DNA of 46,660 nt from a virus: the IMG/VR virus record IMGVR_UViG_3300046822_000295, positions 1-46,660 of that record. One strand, 5' to 3'. Below the pieces are notes generated by a model. That model saw only the letters and a program-made list of their open reading frames with translations, was not told the DNA's origin and did not search any database. The position numbers and the translations under genes were made by a program. This document shows, piece by piece, positions 40,201 through 46,660 of the stretch. The stretch's first letter is position 1. Each line of letters begins with the position of its first letter.

Positions 40201-43200
40201 ATAATCTGCGGCTCGGTGCCGGCGGGGATGTTGTCCACCGGGCTCTCGGGCCCCAGCTTCAGGTCAATCTCGTCCTTGATGTTCTGGAGGGTTTTCTCCG
40301 CCGGCACGCCGAGGCGCAGGCCCTTGGCGATGCGGTCGAACAGCTCGTGCGGGTTCAGCGACTTCTCCAGCGCCTTCGCGCGCTCGCGGTCGGCGCTGAC
40401 CTTCTCCGAGAGCTTCTTCACGGCCTCGGCGTCGCCGCCGGACTTCTCGATGGCCTTGAGCGCAGCTAGCTGCCGTGAGAGCGCCGTCTTGATGCTCTCG
40501 ACGTAGCGCAGGCCCCGGTTGGTCGCGTCCTTCACCTGCTGCGGCGTGAACCCGGCGTTGCCGAAGTCGTTGCCCATGTCGAGCTGGTTCAGCCGGTCCA
40601 GCAGCCCGCGCTCCTGCTTCAGCGCTGCCGCGAACTCGACGGCGCTGCCGTACTGCCCGTCGTTGATGGCGCGCATCGCCATGCGCTGGCGCACGCTGTT
40701 GAAGTAGTCGGGGTGCGCGGACACCGCAGCGCCCAGATGGCCGCCGTGGGTCCGCATCGCCTCGTCGGCGAAGAACTCACGAACGGCCGGGTCCAGGCGC
40801 CCGATGTTGGCCGCGCGCTCTGCCTCGGATTGCTTGGTTCCAAGAGCCGAGGCGATTTCCTTGACGCTCTTGCCCTCGTCAGAGAGCCGGCTCGCCAGCC
40901 GCGCGTCCTCGATGTAGCTGGTGCGCGCGGTGCGGCGGTTGGCGTACTCGGCAATCTGCTGCGCCTGCTCCGGCGTGACGAACACCTCGACCGCGTTCAT
41001 GCTGCGGTCGGCGCTGCCGGTACGCACGTAGTCCTCGCCGCGCTTGCCGAACGTGTTGCTGGCGAGGTAACGCCGGTGGTGCCCGTCGAGGATGTAGGTC
41101 TTGCCCGCCTCGCCGAAAGCGCCGGTCTTGTCGGTCCAGATTGTGACCGGCGACTGGTCCATCAGCGCCTGGTTGTAGCCGCCCTGCGGGTTCTTGGGGC
41201 TGGGCTCCAGGTGCTGCGAGATGACGCGCGGGTTGATGAGGTCGCCCTGGGTCACGCCCTCGCGCTTCTGGAACTCGGGCAGGATGGACAGGTCGCTCGC
41301 CTTCACCGTCCGCATCTGCGGCGGCGCCAGGTGCTCGCCGCCAGCGTCCTGCACGGCCTGCGCTGCGGCATCCGTCGCCATGTCCTTGGCGACCGCTGGC
41401 TTGTCCTCCGCCTTCTTCGGCTTCGGAATCTCGACGCCGGCAGCAGCGAACGCATCGCCCTGCCCGGCTTCAGCCAGCGCCTTGGCGCGCACGCGCGCGA
41501 CCTCGGTGTTCGGGTCGAATCCGTCCGGGACCTTGGCGCCGCTCTCCTTAGCCGCCTCCTCTGCGAGCGTGATGGGGCTGGTGTTGCGATTCATCGGGTC
41601 GCGCACCTTCTCCCAGAAGGCGTCGTGGAAGTCCTGCGCCGACTTCGCCTCCGGCGTTCCCATCTTGAGTGGCTTCGGGGTGCGCTCGCCCAGCCCCTCC
41701 AGCTCCTCCTGCGGCAGCTTCTTCTTCACCCCCAGCCTGGCGCGCAGCTCGTCGGAGACGAAGCGCGGGCCGCCCTGCTTCGCATAGCTGATGGTTGTCA
41801 GCCCTGGCTCGCTGGCGTCGGCGGGGGCCGAGCGTTCGAGCAGCTCGTCGCTGATACGCAGCAGCTCGGAGAGCGCGGTGGACTCGCCCGGCTTCATGCC
41901 CAGCAGGCGCCGCATGATGTCCACGAACGCGGTCAGGCCGTTCCTATGCGTCCGGTACTGGATGCTCTCCAGGTAGTTCTGGGCGCGGTGGTCGGTGAGG
42001 CCCCACGTCATAATCTCGTGGATGCCGCCGTCCGGGACGTGTGGCTCGAACAGGAAGTTGCTCTGCTGGAGGAACCTCTCCGTCTCCGCGCCCAGCGTTT
42101 TTGCAGCGGAGCGCTTCAGGGTCTCCTGGAGTACGTGCAGGTAGAGGCGCTCGAGGTCGGCGACGGCCGAGATAATCTGGCGCTCGCGATTGCTCCCGCC
42201 CAGTGTGGACTTTGGGTTCCGAAGCTCCTTCAGCCCCCAGTTGATAATCGAGCTGAGCGCCTGGTGGAGTTCCTCGTGAATCACGACTCGCCTGCCGACG
42301 CCGCGCGCACGAGCGAAGTTGCCGTTCAAGAACACCGGCTCCTCGTGGCGGCCGATAAGGCCGGGCGAGGAGATGTGGGCGCCCAGCGTGGCGTTGTCTC
42401 TCGCCATGGCGCGCAGGTCGCCGACAACCTGCGGAGTGGCAATCGCAGGCGGCAGCATGGCCGATAGCTCGGCCGGCTTCATGTCCTTGTGGACGAGGTG
42501 AATCTTGTTCTTCTCGACGTTCTGCTCGGTCAGCGACTCGCGGGTGCGGCGCGCAACCAGCTTCTCGGCCGGCGTGCCGTTCTGTTCGACCTCGCGCATC
42601 GCCTCCTCGGCGGTCTTGCCGTGGTAGTGGAGAACCGCGCGCGCCTCGTCCGCCGAAAACACCGGCTGGTCGCCCTGCGTGTGCTCCGCTCCGGGCTCGA
42701 AGCGGTTTATCTTCTCCTCTTTCGGCGCGAAGTGGCTCTCGATGAACTTGTCGATGATGAACGGTGGGGCGTCTGGGAACCGCTTCTCGAGTCGCTTCCG
42801 CATCTCCTCTCGGCTGTTGGGCGGCTTGCCCGCGCGCGCCATGCCCTGCACGGCCTTGAGCAGCGCAACATTGTCGTCGTGGCCGCCCACGTCCCAGCCG
42901 TCCTCGTGGAGCGCCGCGTGAACGAGCGCGTCTAGCTGCTCGTCGGTGGCGCCCTCGTTCACGAGCTTGTCCAGCTCGCCGGGGTAGTGCTTCTCGAGCG
43001 CGGCCTGGATGTCCTCGTGGCTGGGCTCGCCGGTGCGCTTCGGGGCTTCTGGGGCCTTCGGCGCCTCGGCCTTCGGCTCCCCCGCACGGCGTCGGGCTAT
43101 CTCGTTCTCGACTTCAGCAAGCCTGTCCGGGTGCCATCCCTCCCTGGCCCCCTTCAGTCGCATCGAGTTCAACTCTCCGTCACCGGCGTCGCGCACATGC

Positions 43201-45470
43201 TGGCGGAACAAGTCGGTTGGCGGCGACTGGTTGGTTACTTTCGGTCTTGGTGCTTCTTCTGTGGGAGGAGGCGGAGCCTCCGGCTTCTGGGCCCGGCCAC
43301 GGGTTCCCGTCTGCTCGGGGGGCGCCCCCTCCCCTTTCTTCTCCGAGAACAGGTCCTGCGACCCGATGCGCCGCTGCTCGGCCTCCTTCTCGAGATTGCG
43401 GGGCGGCTCCGGCGGCATGGGCTCGCGCACGCGCGGCGGCTTCGCCGGCTTCGGCTTCAGCCCGCGCCGCGCAATCTCCGCCGCGAGCGCCTGCTTCACC
43501 GGGCCCTCGGGCTCGATGGCGTGCGCGTTCTGGAGGTGGTCGCCGGCCATGCGGTTGATGGCGATTTCGCCACCGCGCGACGAACTCTGGTAGGTGCTGG
43601 GCAGCTCCTCCGGCTTCGGCAGCGGCGGCCTCGGCTGCTCGGGGACCTGCGTCTCCGGGAACGGTGGCGCCTTGGCGCGGATTGGCTCCTCTACCGCTGC
43701 GGCAGGCTTCTCTGGGGCCGGCGCAGCAGCAGCCTTCCCGGGCCGCTGCTCCGCTTCGTGTGCCGCCCTCTGCTCGTCGGTCATCGGGGCCGACACAACG
43801 CCAGACGCCTTGAACGCAAGCCCCTCGGCCCGCCCACCGTGCGCCCCCTCGATTTCTTCCTTCGTGTGGAAGCTGCCGTCTTTGGCGACGAACCCGCGCT
43901 CGAACGGAACGTCGTACCACGGCACGCCGGGATGCTCTCTCCCAATCTCCGGGTTCTCGGCGTAGACGCGCTGGAGCAGGCTTCCGTGAATCTCGCTCGG
44001 CGTGGCCTCGTAGACCTTGCCGGAAACGCGGATGGCTATGCTACGGAAGGCCCCCTTCGTTGGCGCGGGCGCCTGCGGCTTCTCTGCCACCGGAGGTTCA
44101 TACGGAGCCACGACCGAGTTCGTGAAGGATTCAAGCGTCGGATAGTTGAGCGGGGCCAGGTGCCCATTCGAGTCCTCGGCGATGACGCGGACGTGCGGTG
44201 GTCCATTCGGGTCGTCGTGCGGATAGGCGTAGACGGTGTGAATCTTCGCCACCAGCGGCTTGCCGGTGTCGGGGTCCTTGAGCGTGAACAGCCTCCCCGC
44301 CACCGTGTTGTTGAGGCTCTGCGTCAGCTCCTGCGCGCGCTCGAGGTCCTTGCCGGCCATGCCCTCCGGCGGCTTCGCTGCGTCCGCCAGCACCTGCACT
44401 TCCGGCTTGAGCTGGGGCTTCTCACCCAGCGTCGTCGGCTGGCCCATCGAAGCTAGACGCGCCGCTTCCTGGGGCGGCACCACGCCACGGCGCGCCGTCT
44501 CCGTGAACTGGGCCTGGCGCGAGGCGTGTTCGCCCGCGAGGCGGTTGGCTTCGCCGGCGGCAGCGAGGCCGGGCGCGTGCGCGAGCCCCAGCGCGCTGTT
44601 GATGAGCAACTGCTCGAGGAAGCCGCGTCGCGCGTCGTCCCACGTCACCGGCGTCGTCGGCGAGCCTAGCGCGCCGCTGATTTTCTCGGCCGCCCACGGC
44701 TGTGCCCCACCAAAGACAGCGGCGGTCGGGATGCTCGCTGCTGCTGCACGCAGCAGGCCGGGGTTAGCGCCCTCGATTCCGCCGCTGATGGCTCCCGTCA
44801 GCTTACCAGCGAGCGCCGTGGTGGCGCCGCGCACGATGCGCTGGGTCGGCGTGCCGGGCTCTGCCGCAGCGATGGCGCTCATGGTCGTGAGCGCTTTCGC
44901 AGGGGCTGCCTCCGCGCCGAGTACGTAGGGCGCGAGGCCGGCACCCACGTCCGTCGCGTGCTCGGCGAAGGTGCGCGCCGGCGGCACGATGGGGGCGACG
45001 TTGCGGGAGACCGGGTTCGGGTTCGCGTTCATCTCGGCGGCGTTCCCGAGTCCGCCTCCAGCGGTGGAGCGCGCGGCGTTCACCACCAGGTCGCCAACGC
45101 CCGCCACGGTGCGGCCCCAGGTGTTCGCCATCCGCATCCCGACGCGCTGCCAGGCCGGAGCCTTGTTGTAGGCGTCGAACGCTGGGTTCGGGGCTTGCAG
45201 CGAGCTGGGCGAGCTGGCCCCCGGGACATCGGGCCCGGCCACCGGCGGCGCCTGGCCGCTCATGGCGCGCTGCACCGCGCGCACCTTCTCGTGCACGACG
45301 GTCATGCGCGGCGCGCGCTCCGCGAGCGCGCTGCTCAGGGTCTGGGCGTACTGCGCCGGGTAGTCAGGCGGGACCTGCGTCGCCAGACGCTGCTGCCACT
45401 TCGGCGTCAGCGTGTCTAGCGGATACGCCGCCTTCGTTGAGTCCGGCAGAAGGTCGTAGAGCGTTGCCAT
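37245..45470 (-). CDS. Giant polyvalent protein with zincin and ParB-like domains (2741 aa)
   Basis: At 2741 residues this is the largest gene, 18% of the genome. Identifiable parts: a hydrophobic/alanine-rich stretch (about 190-300); proline/acidic linkers (about 560-760); a zincin metallopeptidase signature IHEELHQA (H1065-H1069); a ParB-type domain (about 1390-1500) with ILDGHHRRYLA near 1460-1470; and a following HTH-like VKEIASALGTKQSEAERAA. Long helical and basic regions carry on to a hydrophobic C-terminus. Such mosaics are typical of polyvalent proteins ejected with phage DNA to meet host defences. Family certain in outline, targets unknown. Confidence 0.75.
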   Translation of the reverse strand: MATLYDLLPDSTKAAYPLDTLTPKWQQRLATQVPPDYPAQYAQTLSSALAERAPRMTVVHEKVRAVQRAMSGQAPPVAGPDVPGASSPSSLQAPNPAFDAYNKAPAWQRVGMRMANTWGRTVAGVGDLVVNAARSTAGGGLGNAAEMNANPNPVSRNVAPIVPPARTFAEHATDVGAGLAPYVLGAEAAPAKALTTMSAIAAAEPGTPTQRIVRGATTALAGKLTGAISGGIEGANPGLLRAAAASIPTAAVFGGAQPWAAEKISGALGSPTTPVTWDDARRGFLEQLLINSALGLAHAPGLAAAGEANRLAGEHASRQAQFTETARRGVVPPQEAARLASMGQPTTLGEKPQLKPEVQVLADAAKPPEGMAGKDLERAQELTQSLNNTVAGRLFTLKDPDTGKPLVAKIHTVYAYPHDDPNGPPHVRVIAEDSNGHLAPLNYPTLESFTNSVVAPYEPPVAEKPQAPAPTKGAFRSIAIRVSGKVYEATPSEIHGSLLQRVYAENPEIGREHPGVPWYDVPFERGFVAKDGSFHTKEEIEGAHGGRAEGLAFKASGVVSAPMTDEQRAAHEAEQRPGKAAAAPAPEKPAAAVEEPIRAKAPPFPETQVPEQPRPPLPKPEELPSTYQSSSRGGEIAINRMAGDHLQNAHAIEPEGPVKQALAAEIARRGLKPKPAKPPRVREPMPPEPPRNLEKEAEQRRIGSQDLFSEKKGEGAPPEQTGTRGRAQKPEAPPPPTEEAPRPKVTNQSPPTDLFRQHVRDAGDGELNSMRLKGAREGWHPDRLAEVENEIARRRAGEPKAEAPKAPEAPKRTGEPSHEDIQAALEKHYPGELDKLVNEGATDEQLDALVHAALHEDGWDVGGHDDNVALLKAVQGMARAGKPPNSREEMRKRLEKRFPDAPPFIIDKFIESHFAPKEEKINRFEPGAEHTQGDQPVFSADEARAVLHYHGKTAEEAMREVEQNGTPAEKLVARRTRESLTEQNVEKNKIHLVHKDMKPAELSAMLPPAIATPQVVGDLRAMARDNATLGAHISSPGLIGRHEEPVFLNGNFARARGVGRRVVIHEELHQALSSIINWGLKELRNPKSTLGGSNRERQIISAVADLERLYLHVLQETLKRSAAKTLGAETERFLQQSNFLFEPHVPDGGIHEIMTWGLTDHRAQNYLESIQYRTHRNGLTAFVDIMRRLLGMKPGESTALSELLRISDELLERSAPADASEPGLTTISYAKQGGPRFVSDELRARLGVKKKLPQEELEGLGERTPKPLKMGTPEAKSAQDFHDAFWEKVRDPMNRNTSPITLAEEAAKESGAKVPDGFDPNTEVARVRAKALAEAGQGDAFAAAGVEIPKPKKAEDKPAVAKDMATDAAAQAVQDAGGEHLAPPQMRTVKASDLSILPEFQKREGVTQGDLINPRVISQHLEPSPKNPQGGYNQALMDQSPVTIWTDKTGAFGEAGKTYILDGHHRRYLASNTFGKRGEDYVRTGSADRSMNAVEVFVTPEQAQQIAEYANRRTARTSYIEDARLASRLSDEGKSVKEIASALGTKQSEAERAANIGRLDPAVREFFADEAMRTHGGHLGAAVSAHPDYFNSVRQRMAMRAINDGQYGSAVEFAAALKQERGLLDRLNQLDMGNDFGNAGFTPQQVKDATNRGLRYVESIKTALSRQLAALKAIEKSGGDAEAVKKLSEKVSADRERAKALEKSLNPHELFDRIAKGLRLGVPAEKTLQNIKDEIDLKLGPESPVDNIPAGTEPQIMHSYQGFTDDEKRLAETALPQLWRDVLKGQPGVMRASIRRIPRGDRLKTVDAQGRVVQRYEGKSLYEPDYYSESALVRLMAHAKLLGGNFVLPRDNAIDLKAGYSEEALHMHRWNWRRMELIGDKAARLMGPFTDNSKLVSRVLSGRAKVEDLPKDLQHVPDAIRNLTSEIFDYVNKVRKSMGMEPIKPLKGYDLPHMITGKASELVDSLLQSFLGGVDVKQRQAALEDMRNRFFEHRNNHDRWTEDAALQLDAYISVMSRYSALAPVLRRLGSDIAHMENEDPIRAGLVADWLKATLLRRKTKVDNILDNTSRALFYAKNEPQASSISPRRAAEMLFPNEDTRKMGARLGTEYKRFFLVPEGVNFEVSPGRDQDLLGRPRKGAEVLLTDKFGRKLIGTQGEMVFTGLESPKLRKPFELAGKAGVEIGHGARELTQALSGGKLQTRPEGLTGKQAKEVAYRAWRQDIEDSARSPGSAWFRQMGGNQMRAVLGWNFRAMIANWFQPYITSAPEYGILPVLHASARVGGGEVMRRIVDLAEKRGYITPENAASYREIFQDTKQRAMQLGSLQGEVMSAREQLLHPTLEPYQKIAEVVGPMYGYRLIEDFTRGVNVLGSEVLARRYGLDPAVAWQFHKELGAPFFEDWAKTVAAMRTKGTAERLQSILDSETMFDYNALGQAPIFGGTAGKLLGRLMTFPANFFPRYVTRPVGGALKVGAAVARGATSALTGGKYGEVAPRPERAVSRLHALPTEDKYLVRGEYPAPVNGAERWLDKYGARFHDRQAMRVFMTQAVTVGLMHALTEATGINAMLPGTPGWDVMVTLLAYSLDPHNKKLAKALERARSAAVVSPERGVETGMSPAVRLMWQYLGPENTTATWARAQKRAKQGRPMQAAGELARPVGDALSEFLREQVPGLVAFRRSIQNSVEMGPVPSAAKIARTAVPDVVGTRSYVQNRDAVQMVKGNLGLTPTDEEAKRRKIIKGAK

Positions 45471-45476
45471 CCGTAG

Positions 45477-46607
45477 CTAGTTCCCGTCATCTTCTTCGTC
45501 CCACTTCTTGAGCTGCCCCATCGGGTCCTCGTACTGCGGCTGCTCTGGGGTCTCGGGCGGCGGCGCGGGCGTGTTCAGCGGGTCGGCGTTCCACTGGTCG
45601 ATGTTGCCTTCGCCGGTCTGCCCGCCGGGCTTCATCCCCGCGAGCACGGTGTCCATGTGCAGGTACTTGTCGCGCATGAGCTGGATGGCCGTGCGCCGGG
45701 CCATGTTCGTCGTCTGGAACTTGGACGCGGCGCTGGCGCGCGACTCCTCAATCATCATGTTCAGCCGGTCGCGGTTCGGCACGTCGAAGGCGTGCAGCGT
45801 GTTGTCGGAGTCCAGGTAGACCGGCTCGCCGTCCTTGGTTTTCCAGCCAGCGCCGAGGAACTCGGCCGCCTGCTTGCGGCGCGCCCAGAACGCCGCCTGG
45901 TCCATGGGCTGCCCGGCCGGCGTGCGCCCCGCCTGCATGGTCAGCCACGGCAGCTCCTTCTCGATTTTGGAGCGCGTGATGTTCGCCGCCGTGTCGCCCT
46001 CAATCTTGGCGCGCATGTCGAGGTCGCGAAGCGCAGCGTCCTGCTCCGCCACCTTGCTGCGCGCCTGAAGGCGCTGGTTCGCCAGCTCGCGGATGCGCTC
46101 GTCAACTGCCTCGCCGCGCTTGGTCACGCGGTCGCCCACCTCTTGCGCGCGCGACGCGATGCTGGCGGTGTTGATTTCGTGGATGTTGGCGGTTCCCCCA
46201 GTCGGGTCGTTGGGGTCGGGGACGAACGAGGTCAGCTTATACTTCTTCGCCAGGTCGGCGCTGATGGGCTGGTCGGTGGCCGGTCCCGTGTGCGACGCCT
46301 TGGGCACGGTGCCGGTGACGACCTGCTGAAGATGCGCGAGCTGCAAGCGGTCGTACTCGTCGTGCGTCTCGCGGCGCTGGCGCAGCTCCCTGGCGTTGGC
46401 GATGGCGCGGCGCGAGCCAATCATTTCCGAGACGATGCGCGCGATGCCGCTCGCGCGGTCGGGAATCTCGTTCGCCGCGAACGGGTGCACGTTCACCTCG
46501 GGCCCGTACTGGTCGAGCCCGGCGGTGGCTGCGTTGAAGCCAGCGCGCGCGGCGCTGCCAACGCGCGCAATCTGGCGCCCGGTCGAGTCGTAGATGCTCG
46601 TCGCCAC
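45477..46607 (-). CDS. Internal virion protein-like (376 aa, spans the circle join)
   Basis: Starts at GTG 46607, directly after the TAG of the 237-residue gene in the closed circle; its first 77 bases are also present at 1-77. 376 residues, long charged helices (about 70-215, e.g. RIRELANQRLQARSKVAEQD) and an acidic/proline tail (PQYEDPMGQLKKWDEEDDGN). No membrane segment. It sits before the giant ejected protein, as internal core proteins do. No Shine-Dalgarno immediately before the GTG. Role by position and shape. Confidence 0.55.
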   Translation of the reverse strand: MATSIYDSTGRQIARVGSAARAGFNAATAGLDQYGPEVNVHPFAANEIPDRASGIARIVSEMIGSRRAIANARELRQRRETHDEYDRLQLAHLQQVVTGTVPKASHTGPATDQPISADLAKKYKLTSFVPDPNDPTGGTANIHEINTASIASRAQEVGDRVTKRGEAVDERIRELANQRLQARSKVAEQDAALRDLDMRAKIEGDTAANITRSKIEKELPWLTMQAGRTPAGQPMDQAAFWARRKQAAEFLGAGWKTKDGEPVYLDSDNTLHAFDVPNRDRLNMMIEESRASAASKFQTTNMARRTAIQLMRDKYLHMDTVLAGMKPGGQTGEGNIDQWNADPLNTPAPPPETPEQPQYEDPMGQLKKWDEEDDGN

Positions 46608-46660
46608 CTAGAAGCTAGCTCCGGGGTTGGTGATTCTGGGCTTGAACGTGGGCGCCGGCG
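46531..46660. repeat. Contig-end direct repeat (circular closure), right copy
   Basis: This is the right-hand copy of the 130-base end repeat. Base 46650 is G where base 120 is T. On the minus strand this changes a proline codon from CCA to CCC in the 237-residue gene, so the difference is silent. Confidence 0.9.

Larger units (their letters stand above)
83..40471. repeat. Dispersed palindromic octamer AGCTAGCT, 20 copies
   Basis: Perfect copies start at 83, 2744, 4869, 7172, 11281, 13273, 14644, 15380, 18421, 20293, 21129, 22787, 22919, 27408, 28657, 32159, 32940, 36211, 38549 and 40464 (the copy at 46613 is the end repeat). A further 16 or so sites match seven of the eight bases, for example 1781, 3348, 5361, 9114, 20329, 20879, 21608, 22291, 24725, 25918, 27841, 28130, 29801, 30212, 32336 and 34213. 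At about 65% GC, fewer than one octamer is expected by composition. Copies occur in genes on both strands and in intergenic DNA. Function unknown. Confidence 0.85.

Noticed and set aside
40713-42467. Long open frame (584 codons) on the plus strand inside the giant gene
   Set aside because: It mirrors the minus-strand giant gene in a GC-rich genome, has no ribosome site, and its translation is low-complexity Arg/Leu/Val; the conserved zincin and ParB-like motifs are on the minus strand.

Overview
This window looks like the complete, GC-rich (about 65% by eye) genome of a tailed phage, most likely a podovirus-type (short-tailed) phage. The first 130 bases recur at 46531-46660 with one silent mismatch, so the contig closes into a circle of about 46,530 bp. 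About 65 genes are packed with ATGA, GTGA or TGATG overlaps. I saw no tRNA, rRNA, CRISPR array, integrase, DNA polymerase or phage RNA polymerase, and I cannot name the host from the sequence.

Layout. (1) Late block, minus strand, from about 19.2 kb down to position 78 and across the circle join to 46.6-36.1 kb: a papain-like protease, two beta-helix tail proteins, zinc-knuckle and HTH proteins, terminase large subunit (TerL), portal, scaffold-like protein, major capsid protein, capsid or tail accessory proteins, tail adaptor, tail nozzle, tail fibre and internal virion proteins. These are followed by a 2741-residue polyvalent protein and a lysis cassette (M15 endolysin, membrane protein, holin-like). 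(2) A divergent intergenic region at 19.2-20.4 kb holds a candidate leftward promoter, an inverted DnaA-box pair, three operator-like dyads and one small gene. (3) Plus-strand block, 20.4-27.7 kb: a MoxR-type AAA+ ATPase and its partner, then about fifteen small accessory genes, many with CxxC zinc motifs. (4) Minus-strand recombination and replication-support block, 35.9-27.7 kb: RecT-like annealing protein, coiled-coil proteins, a pentapeptide-repeat/glycoside-hydrolase-like fusion, a winged-helix protein and a T5-type FEN exonuclease that probably starts at CTG.

The phage appears to borrow the host replisome and transcription machinery, adding its own annealing protein and flap nuclease. 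The virion genes are those of a short-tailed phage: portal, adaptor, nozzle and internal ejection proteins, with no tape measure.

The most striking signal is not a gene. The palindromic octamer AGCTAGCT occurs 20 times around the circle, where well under one is expected by chance. It lies in genes on both strands, in intergenic DNA and in all three codon phases. It behaves like a genome-wide DNA motif in the manner of the cyanobacterial HIP1 octamer, and nothing annotated here explains it.
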